Origin: Phalacrocorax aristotelis
Taxonomy: Eukaryota; Chordata; Aves; Suliformes; Phalacrocoracidae
Assembly: GCF_949628215.1 (NCBI RefSeq)
Contig: NC_134280.1
Coordinates: 1,746,501 to 1,810,500, forward strand
Length of the DNA: 64,000 bases
Direction of reading: 5' to 3'
Below are positions 12,247 to 24,500 of this stretch, in pieces. Under the pieces are notes generated by a model that saw only the letters and a program-made list of their open reading frames with translations, was not told the origin of the DNA and ran no database searches. The position numbers were made by a program, and so were the translations under genes. The stretch's first letter is position 1; the number at the start of each line of letters is the position of its first letter.

Positions 12247-15200
12247 CTAAGCACTCACATTTCTGTATCCCCACCACAACAAGCATCAGCCTTCCTAAGA
12301 ATGGCATGAGCCCATCGCTCCCGGCAGCCTTCACATCCACGCTCCCAGGAGCAGAGATGCAAACGCCGCTGAGCCTGTATGGAGCCTTCCAGTGCGCCCG
12401 GACTCCTGGTGCAAAGGGGTGTCTGGATGGATTCTGTTCACTAAGCCAGGAAAAGCTTGCAGGTTAGAGTTGCATTAAGATTACAGGTTGCTTCTGCATG
12501 CCCAGGAGGGTGGATGTTGGGGGGAAGCCCTGCTTCTGTGAAACTTGCCTCCATCCACAAGAGGTCCAAGTTGTGCGATGTTTTATAGCTGTTTGAAAGA
12601 GCAAATCTACTGGCCACACGTGGAGCATATCTCCTTTTCTTGTACGTTTCTGCAGTCCCACCACACACAGCCTGAGCCCTTGGGGGATCATTTGTACCAA
12701 CGACGTTTCCTACTTATGTTGTACATTTTTCTTGATCATTTCATGTTTGCGGTGTTCAGCGGACTGCCTAAAAAAGCCAGCCTTGAGTAATTCATACGGT
12801 GAATTGTGAATTCCTGAGAGGCGTAAAGACCTGGGGCCTCTGCACAGAGCCACGGCCTTGAGTGCAGCAGTGGGATGGAAGCCCAGGGAGGGGGGTGATG
12901 TGCCTCCTGATGTCATTGACAGGAGGGAGCTTAAAGCAAACAACCACCTTCTCCTGGGATTTCGCCTGCTTCACTTGCTAACGAGTTGCATAGATCAGCT
13001 AGGAATTTAAAGTCTTGTTTCTAGCTAAGCACAGGCTTTGTGCTATTTCTACAGAGAAAAGCAAAGCTGTATAGCATAGCCAAAAAAGGAAAATGTTTCA
13101 GTGAAAAAAAAACACTCCAAAACAAGGTGGAAATAATTTCCCCGCTTTCTGGTTACCCCAAGATGCTGCATAGCTTTGATAGGCCACACCAGAATGTGGT
13201 TTCTACCCTTATCTGCATTCCCGTACCAGAGCTCGCTTTTGCGGGACTCATTTCAGCCTGGAGCAAGCAGCGCTTCTGTACCGATCTGCCACACATCGTT
13301 TAGTGCAATTAAGCATGATTGACAATTTCTCTTCAGGAAAGACTGTGAACAAGGCAGGATAGGAAAATAAATAACTTTTCTCACCTAGCAAAGCTGGCTT
13401 CCCCAGGGCAGAGCAGCTTGTTAGCAGGGCCAAGCATGGATGATGAAGCAGAAGTCAGCTGCCAACAGACATCCCCACCCCTTCATCATCAGAAATGTAA
13501 GTGTTCCCACATATAGGGCAGGACAGGCACAGAAAAATCAGAGCTTTCCGTACATTTTAATTAAAAGAAGATTCACCTCTAACTCTAGCCTGACACTCAG
13601 ACCATCAATCAGCAGGGGATGGTGAGATTAATCCCTCTTTGACCTTGTGTGCGGTCAAATCGCTGAAAGATTTTCACATTGACCTGCCAAAATGGGATCT
13701 GGCCGGCCAAGTAAGCTCAACAAAAGCTGATAAATGCGACCAAATTCTCTGGTTTGCTATGGGCTGGGTACATCTGGAATAACTTGAAAGGGTCTTTGTC
13801 TTCTAATGTTTTAATTACAATTATCCTTCATTTTCATTTGCCAATTTATTGTGCAGTCATTCCAATACAGCTAATTTATAGCCAACAAAACAGCAGCTCT
13901 AAAATTAGTAACCTGCTAGGAGAGAAGCGCTATAGCAAAAGCCTGTTTCCCATAATCTTCCTTTCTAACACATCTCAGAAATCCCACGATATTCTGAATG
14001 CATTTGGAACCTCAGTGGAAGTCAATGACAGTATTAGGATGAATTCAGAATAATTCTCGCTTGAATATACTAATTTTGCATTTGTTTCAGTCCTCTTACT
14101 CTCATTCCCTTCCTCTGCTGAGGAGATGGTGCTCGGCATCTCCGCTCCTCAGACCAGGCTTTGCTGATGCCACCCCCAGGAAACCTTCCCTCTGCAGAAG
14201 GGAAAATAGCTTTACCTCCCGAGACTGTAAGAGGTCTTCAGGTCAGTCCAAGAATACGATAAGGCATTATCAAACTGGGATTTTTCTCAGCTTTATTTTT
14301 ATATACAAACACCTTCCCCTGCACACAGAGTCAAATATCTTAAGTCATAAGGTTTTACTAAGTTCTTCTAGAGACAACAGCTATCTCTTACCAAAACAGA
14401 GCAAGCATTCCCTTCTCCCTTGTTCACATTGTATTTAAAAAATAGGTTTCCTTCCCTCTCGTACAATTGGCATATTCAGACAGGATTTGCAGAATATCTG
14501 ACACTATGAAGGTAGGCATCCAGAGTGCCACCAAACTGCCCAAAAACCAAGTACCCACTTTGAGGTGTCACAGCCCTGCGTTCGACCCTTCAGGCGCACA
14601 AACATGCCCGCTGTGTGCGGCCACAGCGGCTGGGAGTTCAAGAGCTCGCGTAAGGCAGACCACCACGCACTGATTATAACCGCCCTGGAGATAAGGAGCA
14701 ACGCGTCCACAGAGGAGAGAATTTACACCAAAACCACTGCAAAAGAAACCTTCTGTTTCTGTATTGTATGAACTGCTTCTGGAAAATGAGGTCCCCTTGG
14801 GACGTCTAAGGTATCAGGCACTTAGGACATCATTTGCTTCCCTTCAACAATATTTTTTAGATGAGAACATTGCTTTGCTTGACAACTATCAACCGCCGCA
14901 GCCTTTGCTTGTCAACTATCAACCACTCCAGACTGTCTCATGACATTGCTTATGAAGCTTATTTTCTTATTCACCTATAACAAATTAAAACTAAAAAAAC
15001 CCCACAATTTGGAGTCAGTATCTTCCCACTCAGTACCTGTGGTGCTCCAGCATCGCTGGGGATCGAGCACACCTGCACAGGACACCTTCCGGGAGCAGAG
15101 ACAGCCGGGACCTGCCCCCAGCAGCGAGGGGCGAGCCCCAGGCAGGAACAGGCGCTGAGCGGGGCAGAGGCCTCGCTCCTGGCACCACGAGACATCCCTT

Positions 15201-15870
15201 TCACCACCTACGAACGGCATCAGACGTTTTTGCCGCTGGAAAAAAAAAAGTGAGGACAGAGCTGCCGAAGAGGGGGTCTGGATGGAGTCACGGATGCCGA
15301 GGCTGACCCTCCCCGCGGGCACCTGCCTGCGCCACCGTTCCTCCCCCATCCTCTCAAACCCACCAGTGTTTCCCAGCAGCACCAGGCTGCTGAGGTCCAA
15401 ACCACTGCCAAAAATGAGCACAAGGCTAAGATATATACACACACACACTCACTCTGAGCTTATTTACCCTTATGTTCCCACCCATTTTGTAGCAAAACAC
15501 CAGTTACCTCTGTGAGTATTTTCTACCTGACTACAAGCAGCACCACTCCGATTTCTTTTGACACACACAACTGGGGAAAAGGAGCTAAAAACACCCGACA
15601 AACCCCTTCGATTTCCTTCTTTCACACTTTCAGAATAGGTTGATGGAAAGTAAGGAAGATCACAAAATCCTTAACTGATCTCATTTTAGTTCTAGAGCAA
15701 CATCAGCAAGATAAATCCTCCCGGCCACACCTTGGGAAGAAATGCCAAACAGCATGGAAGGCATGAAAAATGGGTTATTAACTCCTAGTCTCATATCCTC
15801 TGTCCCTGCTCCAAATGCGCTCACACACTCATCATGTGTGACCGACTATAAACTGGGACGCGATGCGTAC
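12247..15870. other. Gene-free stretch
   Basis: No gene was recognised. ORFs of up to 157 codons (14975-15448, minus) have no recognisable domain. The stretch contains a short nuclear-receptor-like everted repeat near 13640 and a 30-bp duplication near 14874. A short CA/TA run lies at about 15431-15451. Confidence 0.55.
14874..14932. repeat. 30-bp direct duplication, two copies
   Basis: A block beginning TTTGCTTGACAACTATCAAC at 14874 recurs at 14904 as TTTGCTTGTCAACTATCAAC. The period is 30 bp with one mismatch across the first 21 bases; the copies then diverge. It looks like a local slippage or repair duplication. I see no coding or RNA function. Confidence 0.75.
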
Positions 15871-16222
15871 TGGGTCTGGCTGGGATGGAGTTGGTTTCCC
15901 CCCAGCAGCCTTCGTGGTGCTGCGCGTCGGTAGCTGGAGAGGTGCTGGTAACACCGGAGGCTGGCTCTCCAACATCCCCCCTCAGCAGAAGGCTGGAGGT
16001 GGGCAAGATCTTGGGAGGGGACACAGCCAGGAGAGGTGGAAGAGGAGGAGAGGGGGGCATTTGTTATTTATGGCATTTGTCTTCCAGAGCAACCACTACG
16101 CCTGCTGAAGCCCTGCTTCCTGGGAAGCGGCTGGACATCGCCTGCTGATGGGAAGCAGAGAATAAATCTTTTGTTTTCCTTTTGTTTCCATGCACAGCCT
16201 TTGCTTTTATTAAACTCAGTGC
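15871..16222 (+). mobile_element. LTR fragment, ERVL-like
   Basis: This matches the 5' and middle portion of the avian ERVL-like LTR. It begins with TGGGTTTGGCTGGGATGGAG-like sequence, then has GGGAGGGGACACAGCCAGGA, then 'CTGAAGCCCTGCTTCCTGGG', then an AATAAATC poly(A)-signal block and a TTATTAAACT block. No gag, pol or env sequence flanks it, so it appears to be a solo LTR remnant. It is broken and old, with many differences from the family. It covers mostly a different part of the LTR from the 11815 fragment. Confidence 0.7.
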
Positions 16223-19200
16223 CTTGGTGGCACCTGGTGCCCAGCCAAGGTCAGCCCACCACGGCATTAAAGCTCACGGGGAACTGGGCATGAGGACTAC
16301 TGTTATTTTAGTGGGCATTTTGTGCCTGATTTCCTTCCCAGCATGTAGAAGAGTAATTGTCAGAGGTAGGACACAACTGTTACCAGATTTTTTTCTCCCC
16401 CCACCTCCTTTTAGAGGGAATAAACACAAGCACTGCTCCTTTTTCGAGTCTGAGCCACATCTCCCCATGCTGAGCTCCAGAGCCTGCGATGTGCTCGTTC
16501 AGTGGGAGGGTTCAAAAAAAGGCTTTCCCCTATGGACCAGCTGCATTAACAGACTGTAAAAAAAGCTTCTGATTGGACAGATTTTATATATTTAATATTT
16601 TACAGAAATTTTCCTTCAACACAGAAGGCTGCTTGGGGTTCTCTGTTACACTTGCAGTAAAATAATTGAGTCTAGAGAGAAAACTTCATTAAAATCTGCT
16701 TAGGATTCAGGCAGAGAAATATAAAAATAGCAAGGCATCCTGTAAAAAGAAATGGAAAATAGAGTCTGTCATTAGAAGATGCATCATGGGCAAATACCTG
16801 AAGAGGTAGAATCATCTTGAGAAACCATTAGTATTCCCAGTTGTCATCGAGAGGAAAAGCACCAGTTTTTTCTGACCTCTTTTGGCAACTGTAGCAAAAG
16901 CCATCCTGAGAAGAGCACATAAAATCTTGTGTCTTAGCCAAGAATATTGGTGTTAAAGACTTCTAGAAAGTGGAAAATACATACCAGCACAGTCGCTGTG
17001 ATGCCCTACGCTAAGCAATGGGGAGAACTGAGGATTACACCTGTGTTAGGCGCTAAAGATGTTACACAATGGCATGGCAGAAGCAGCTGCACTCTAAATT
17101 CCGAACTTTAAAGCATCTCTCAGCAATGCAGAAGTACGCTTTTATGGGACTTGGGCTGTGCATGAACATCCCCTCTACAGTATGTATGCTGTCAAACCCG
17201 CTTACTGGATTCGGTCCGGCCAAGGATATACATATATTCTCCCAATTTTTTCTAATATCTACCTGAAGCTGACTTTGCAGCGGGGACCAAGAGGCAGATG
17301 GCTCTGTCTGCACCAGCCCTCACAGCTTAAGTGCCTTGAATATCTGGCAGTGGGTGACAAAAAAGCTCACCACAGGTCCTCAAAACAGCCAAGGCACCTA
17401 CAGAAGTACGGAGGGATAAAAAAACACCGTAGGCAGTAATGTACAGCTGATGTTATACATTCACGTATGTGTGGAGGAGTCACGGAGGCCACCGTTGCAG
17501 CGATGCACAGCCCCGCGCCAGCAGCCATGCACCGGCGGGGAGGGAGCCCTCGAGCCGCGCTGCCACCAACACGGCTGCGGTTAAGGAAACGTGGCCGCGA
17601 TTTTGCCGGCCTGCGCTCCCACCTGCGTGGGCTGCCTCCTCGGCCATGCTTTCATCGGCCTTCATTATGCTCCGCAAGCACTTTTTTAAACTAAGGGAGA
17701 AAATGCATTGGAATGCTACAGTGGCAGTGAAAGAACCCTCTCCTAGCAAAGCCTTCTCCCCCGCTAGCTTTACACCGCTCCGTCCAGACATCTGTTTTCC
17801 TGAACGTTTCTCCAGTACCAATAATAATACACAAGCCTGAAAGCTTTTTCTTCTGGCAAACAGATCATTTAAACAGCATATTTTAAATCAATAGCATTCA
17901 TGCAACTGATAATTAGATACTAAATCTAATATAGTCCAAAAAGTCTTAAAGGTCAGGCATCAAATGTTGTGTGATTAAGTAAATATAAGAGAAATTGATT
18001 GCTCTTTTATCTTACTCTATTGATTACAGGGTGGTTTTATGGTATTTTTGTAGTCTGGCACTGTGTCTTTAGAGGAACGGCACAGAAGGTTTGCTAAGTA
18101 GTTCTGGTATTAAAATGCTTCAAAACACAGTTCATGCTGCCACCACAGACGACTAAAAAGAGGTTTTACCAAATAAATAGAGCTAAGCTACAAGAGCTAA
18201 CCGCAAATGCACCAGCGTGGGATTACTGAGCTCTGTAGCTGGGTAAGGGCATCACGCAGGCTGCACTGGGGCTGGAAGCACGTGGTGGGAAGGGACCGCA
18301 GTGCCAGCTGGCAGAGGATGCTGAGCACCCAAGAAGAGCAACAGGGGCCGGGGACCACACGGGCTGAGCACCAGCATCCTCACCTTTCCCATCTGCAGCC
18401 TGCGTGCCAGCGGTGGGCACGGGAAGGGCCTGCGCTGGGTGGGCGTCCAGCAAGTGCCTGCACCGAGCATCAACATACTGGTGTCATCTTTGACCCTCCC
18501 CTTTCTGATGCTCAAGACACAGGGTGCACCCTGATTTCCTTCCTAAGGGTTTGTCAGATTAAGGCTTCACCAACGCAGTTTAAAAGGCTGTAAATGTCGG
18601 GACAGAGCAGAGCTGCAGGCTGGCACGCAGAGGAGCAGGTGTTTTGAAAAGCAAGGGCTTCAGAAGCGAGCTATATTCCGCTTATACCTTTTGGCTGGTT
18701 GTGACAAGAATAATAATTATCATCTGGGTACAAATCCAACAGCAAAATAACCCCCAAGAGATACACAGACAATGTAAGAGATGCAAAGAACCTCACTATA
18801 GGTATGTTCAGAAGCAGCTCTGGTCCCCATCTCAGTGCAATTCCTTTTTATAGCTATTTCTTATTTTACGTTGACAAATTTATTGTGAGAGCATGGAAAA
18901 AACATTGTTATGGTTTTATATTTCTTGCACATATACACAAATCAAAAATCCCCGTAGAAAGACTTTTCTATTGCACAGATATTTTTGAGGTGGTTCATTG
19001 GGAGGAGCGGTTCAAGGACGCTCAAAGGCAGGAGTCTTATTTACAGGCAAGCCCAGGGTTATACAGCCCATTCCCAACTTCCACCAGGTTCAGAGCAGTT
19101 CAGAAGTGACATTTTGATCCAGTCTGCAGTCAAGTGGGGACTGACTGCGCTTCATCGGCACCCAGGGGTTCCCATGCACCAGGGGGGCGACTGGAACAAA

Positions 19201-21107
19201 AAGCAGCTGCAAAAAGCCGACTCCAAGACCTGCCCACATCACTGTGCACCAGCTTCAGTGGCAGCACAAGAGCCAGGGGATGAACGTGACCTGCATTCCC
19301 CACAGGCTGGATGGAGAATACCGGCACTGCTCAAACTCAGAGGTCCCAGCTTCAGAGGGAGCTAGCGTCCAGCAAGAGAAACAGCTGGGGAAGCTTTAGA
19401 GGACAGAAGGTCAGCTCAGGCACCTTAACCACAGCCACACTGAGGAAGAAGCAGCTGCCTGTCATCGACTACAGCAGAACAGCAGTGCCTGCGGGCTAAC
19501 CCAACGTGCATTTCCCACGTAAGACCAGTTTGCAGATGCGATCCCGCTGTGGATCATGCTGCCGAGGCAGAGACCTTCAGAGCACGCTGATGCTCATGCT
19601 GCGCATTGGTGTAACGCGTTCTTACGCGAGGCCGCCAGCGCAGAGCCCAGCGGGGCAAGGCTGCTTCTGCTCAGAGCAGGCGACTCCTGCCTCGCTGGGG
19701 TTAGAGGGGAGCAAGAGGTGGAGGATTGAGCACTCAGAGAGGATGCGAAACAGCTCAGGGAGGGAGACAGATGCACGAGCCTGCAGCAACAGCCATCCTG
19801 CCCTTTTACGCACAATCAAGGCATTAGAGTCTACAGAGCGCAATTGAGTTACTGCCCTTCTGGGAACTGTACTTGCGAGTGCCAGTAACGCATTATCAGG
19901 TTTAGCCTGTGATTCTCTATTTCTCACTCTCCCCAGCACGCTGCCACAAAGCTGGGTGCTTTGTCCTGAGCACCCAAAGGTGGGCTATGAGCTCTACCAG
20001 GTCATTCTTCTCTGCAGCTTCTTCAGGCTCGTGCTGAGCTCCAGACAAGGCGCCCATGTCAACCAGATGCCACACGAGTTTATCATACTCTGGGAACAGA
20101 AAGGACCAGAAGAAAGATGCTCTACCAAGCCTGGGCAGGGGAGCAGCCAGCCAATGTGTAAAGTTGCCTACTTTTTCCTCAGTTTCCCTTCTGCAACTAC
20201 TTGTTATTTCTTGTCTTCAAACCTGAGCTTTTTGGGAAAGATTGCTTCCTTTTACTCTCCGTACAAGGTCTAGCCCAGTGGGATCTGCTCACCGGGACCC
20301 TTAGGCGCAGCAGTGATAAGAGTAGTGCATTACACTGATATCAAGCTGCATCTGCTCAAAGAGTTTCCTCAGATGGCAGTTCTAAAGCGCACGAGGGTTG
20401 CGTGCTGCGCCCTGCAGCAGCGAGGAGCAGAAGGCTCAGCCTGGGGAGGGCTGTCGGAGCACCCCAGGTCCCCTGGCCGTGCCCAAGGGCTGCAGCAGGG
20501 AGGGAGCGATGCCCGGAGTCGCCTGGCTCCGGACACAGGCAGGCACATCCTGAACACGAGCACACCGGGTCTGCTCAGTTTGTCCCCACATTTGGATCAA
20601 TGACCTGTACATTTCAAGGCAGACCCGCAGCTGCAGGAACATCTGCAGCACAGATGATGCTATCTGGCCTCAGCTGTGTATCCTACCTTTGCATAGGACA
20701 GAGGAGAGGCACAACAGGACTAGCAAGAGCTCTGGGATGCAGCTAAGCATCAGCCTCTGTTTCAGACACCCCACAGCAAAACCACCCACCCAAACTGCCA
20801 TCCCCACCGGGGCAGAGCCCACAGGGTCCGATTCCAGTCTGACCCAAGGAAATGTGGCATTTGTGTGCAGTATTTAAGCATCAGATGACTACTAATCCTG
20901 TTCACATGGCACTTGGGCAATCATTTTCCTTCGCTCCACTACAAAAAAAACCTTACAAAGAGAAAGGCTCTGCCAAAAGGAGATGCCTTGACTGCAGCGC
21001 AGCTGGTGGCAGGCATCAGGAGACAGGCCCTACTCTGCAGCACAGAGCAGCTCCCACCCTGGTTCTCACCAACACTATCATGCAAAATGCAGTTTCAGGA
21101 GGGGAAG
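16223..21107. other. Gene-free stretch
   Basis: No gene was recognised. ORFs up to 128 codons lack family signatures. A CpG-rich patch lies at 17465-17665. The 17850-18180 part is AT-rich. No mobile element was identified. Confidence 0.55.
17465..17665. other. Small CpG-rich patch
   Basis: CpG dinucleotides are clearly denser here than in the surrounding DNA, for example GTCACGGAGG, CCCCGCGCCAG, CACCGGCGGGG and GTGGCCGCGATTTTGCCGG. At about 200 bp it is at the lower limit for a CpG island. No TATA box, GC-box cluster or coding exon was recognised. It could be an unannotated promoter or just a GC-rich patch. Confidence 0.4.
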
Positions 21108-21230
21108 ATCATAGAATCATGAAGTATCTTGAGTTGGAAAGGGCCCATAAGGTCCAACTCCCTGCTCCTCGCAGGACTACCTAAAACTAAACCTTATGAC
21201 TAAGACCATCATGCAGACACTCCTTGAACT
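21108..21230 (-). mobile_element. CR1 LINE 3' end, minus strand
   Basis: On the + strand it begins ATCATAGAATCATGAAGTAT and continues GAGTTGGAAAGGGCCCATAA, then GTCCAACTCCCTGCTCCTCG. This is the reverse complement of the CR1 tail with its ATTCTATGAT end repeat. Similarity continues through the 'ACTCCTTGAACT' block. Only the 3' UTR remains. It is of a different subfamily from its immediate neighbour. Confidence 0.8.
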
Positions 21231-21334
21231 GATGAAGGGAGTAGTCATGCTTTCCACCTCCACCCGAGTCACACAGCACCTCAATATAAATCTTTCCTTC
21301 CCTATGGTTAAACATGGCCTTGGGACTGTCCTTT

Positions 21335-21552
21335 AGACTGGATATAAGGGAAAAAAATTTAATACAAGGGTGGTGAAACCCTGGCCCAGGTTGCCCTGGG
21401 AGGTGGTCGATGCCCCATCCCTGGAACCATTCAAGGCCAGGCTGGACAGGGCTCTGAGCGACCGGGTCTATTGGAGACGTCCCTGCTCACTGCAGGGGGG
21501 TTGGACTGGATGGGCTTTGGGGGTCGCTTCCAACCCAACACATTCTATGACA
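21335..21552 (+). mobile_element. CR1 LINE 3' end, plus strand
   Basis: The order matches the CR1 3' UTR: AGACTGGATATAAGGGAAAA, then GGTGGTGAAACCCTGGCCCA, then 'GATGCCCCATCCCTGGAACC', then GGACAGGGCTCTGAGCGACC, then 'CTGCAGGGGGGTTGGACTGG', and the ending CTTCCAACCC..ATTCTATGAC. It lies head to head with the 21108 copy, with about 100 bp between their truncated 5' ends. No ORF2 sequence remains. Confidence 0.87.
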
Positions 21553-24500
21553 CATCCTGGGCCCAGGGCAGAAGCACCGGTGAAGCCAGCTCCGCTCCTG
21601 CAAAGCCCTGGCTCGCTTTGCGGCGCTGCTGGTCGGGCTGGGACAGTGCAGCCGCACCAGTGCCTCCAGCTCAGCCCCCCGTGATCTCCAGTAGCCCCGC
21701 TGCCCCAAGGGAGGAGGGGTGCACCATCACTGGCTTTCCGCGACAGCTGGAGGAGAGGGCAAGCCAGGAGATAAATGCATTTTTTCTCCTGGAGCAAATA
21801 CTACAAAACCGAGCTCTGTCCATGGCCAGGACTGTGCCGTGTTACTAAAGTGAGAACGCTAAATGGCAGCTGGCTCCAGAGGAACTGATTACTTTTTTCT
21901 TTTCATGTTTGGACACAAAGAAATGTTTTTATTGCCCTGTAAGCCTAATGGGATGGTATAAAGTGCTTTCCAAGACTGCTTAAAAAGTCTATTTTTTAAA
22001 TATAGGATTAGCAACAACTCATTAAGTTGTATTAAAGCACTCGGAAGCTGTGATTTTTGCTCCTTGGATAACTGAACAGTTTCTGCCCGTTGTGCTGCTT
22101 TCTTTGGTGACAGTTTAATTTTGGCCTGTATCTAATGGAAGGATGGCAGCTGGCTTGACATAACCCCTGCTACCAGCTGACCCATGCAGCTACCACAGCT
22201 CCCTGGCCCCTGCAGAGAGCCGTGGGGACCCAGCACTGCAAGAAAGGTGCTTTCTCTCTCGCAAAAAAAAGTATATTTCTAGTCCTTCAAAAGATACCTC
22301 ATGTTAAGCAATCGATAGAGTTGAAAAAAAGAGTTGAAAACAAGTTTAGGCTTATTTTATCAACTTGTCACAAGTTTCCTTTCATGTTTTCTTGCAATTG
22401 GTTTTACTTTAGGTAAGTGCACCCCCAGCCTCATCCAACGCCTGGTGTCCCGGAGGGGCCAGGACACCTCCTGGGTCCCTGCGGCTGCTGCAAAGGCCGG
22501 TTTGGGTACGTCCATTCCTGTGCACCACCTCCCAGTGGAGTACGTGGAAATATTTTCCCCCTGAACCCTAATTTCTTCCACAAATTACCAAATGGAGGAA
22601 GAAGCTGTGTTGTGAAATAAATATGGACTTCTCTTATGATTTTCCCATTCCAAAACTGCCAAGACATTGCTCTTAAATGAATGGTTTCTCTAAACATCAA
22701 AATATCGATACACCCTTTCAGAAGGCTGAAATTTAGTCCAGTAACGACAGCTTTTTATTAAACACAGCCATAGACTACACACAACTACTTTAACTGTACA
22801 ACAAGCAGATGTTAAAAATTGTTATTAAAAAGGTAAAATTCACTTCCTCTCACCTCACTGCCTCCTTTTGGGCAGCTGCAGTAGAAACAAGCAGTTTAAA
22901 AGGATAAGTCCCTCTTCATGGGGCAATAAAAGCAGGTGTTGGATGACGATGTCACTATGTTAGAGCTCTTTACAGACCAAAAGAAATAAATGCAAAGCCA
23001 ACCCATCGCCTACCCCGGCGCAGGGACGAAAGCGGCTGACCTGAGCCTCTCGCCAGGGCAATGCTCAACGGCTCAAAGGCTCGTTGGCACAGATGGGCTT
23101 TTGGGAGACAGAATGCCAAAGTGCATCAGCACCACCACACCCCACCAAAACCCCTTCTGGCACCCTCTGCCTGGAGCCCCTGGTGCTCAGAAACCTCTCT
23201 GTGAAGTGTTAATTATTTTAAAGCATTATTTGTACCACCAGGCCCTGCCAGATCACTGGCTTTTCAAGAAAAACAGCATCTGACATCCAGGCAGGATTAT
23301 ATATTTTGACCACGTAATTTTCATCCAAAAGCATACATGATTCCAGTAGAGATCTCCCTCGGTCACCCCCTCGGGCCATGATCTCCACTTCTCTTGTTTG
23401 AAAAGCAGCCATCCCTTTCCACACCTCACTCTGGGCATCTCTTGACAAAACTTATTCACAGCACACCCGCAGAAGTAGAGTACTTAGTATACATCAGATA
23501 TCTGAGCTTTAGTAATCAAATAGCATCTACTTACCCGAATACCTTTTCTTGTCGAATGCTCTGTTGCACTAGAACCGTGCCAGCAGCCCATTTACCAAAG
23601 CTACAAGGCATTTTGTTTGTTATTTCTCACCCTGTCTGCAAGTTACACAGTTTATTTCTCTGTGTCTCTCGACACATCACATCCCAGACCTCAGCAAGAT
23701 TGGTTTGGGGCTCATGGCACCACCCAATTTAATTAACACAATTGCTTACTGCCCTTGATTTCAGGTGCTCCCTTGGAAACAGCTCTTTAACTGACACAGA
23801 GGCATCCCCCAGGGGGGCTACAGCATTTAAACCCATTAGCCCCGAAAGCCAGCAGGCTGGTGACCCTCGGTAATGCACATAACTCAAAAGTTGTATCTGT
23901 CTTCATACGGGTCATAAGCAGATGCAGTCACTCTCTGGAAATTAACACTGCAAGGGCCACTGCAAGAGACACCCTTAATATTTAAAAATATTCAATTAGA
24001 ACATGCCCCCAGATTTGTCGGCCTGGATGGTAGGTTTTTGTTATTCAGAAGCATCCAGCATGACTTGTCTCAACAAGCAGCTTCATCCCAAGATTAACTA
24101 AACAGACAAGGATGCAGAACTGCTGCTGGCAAACCCACCCAATGGCTTTAGGCAGTGATTTTCCAGAGAGAAGAAACTTGGGCTTTTCCCTGAGCTTCAG
24201 TAAAGCATTCTATAAATGCTAGACAGGAATTAATTGTGGAAGGTGGGGGTTGGCATGAATGACATGGCATTGGCCAAAATAAATGGTTTGCATCAACGGA
24301 GCAAGTACCCAGGAGCTGGAAGAAGGTTTTCAGTGGGGATCTCTAAGGACGGATTTTGAAGTGATCTCACGTAGCAGCAGCAGGCTGACGGCACGAGGGG
24401 AATCAGAGGAGGATTAGGAGAGGTGTATCATACAGGAACCAATACCACTGAATTGCACTGTATTTCTAAAATACCACATCCTCCGTACTCTCAGACTACA

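Noticed and set aside
14874-14932. Possible CRISPR-like direct repeat
   Set aside because: Only two copies without spacers, in a vertebrate genome. It is a simple duplication.
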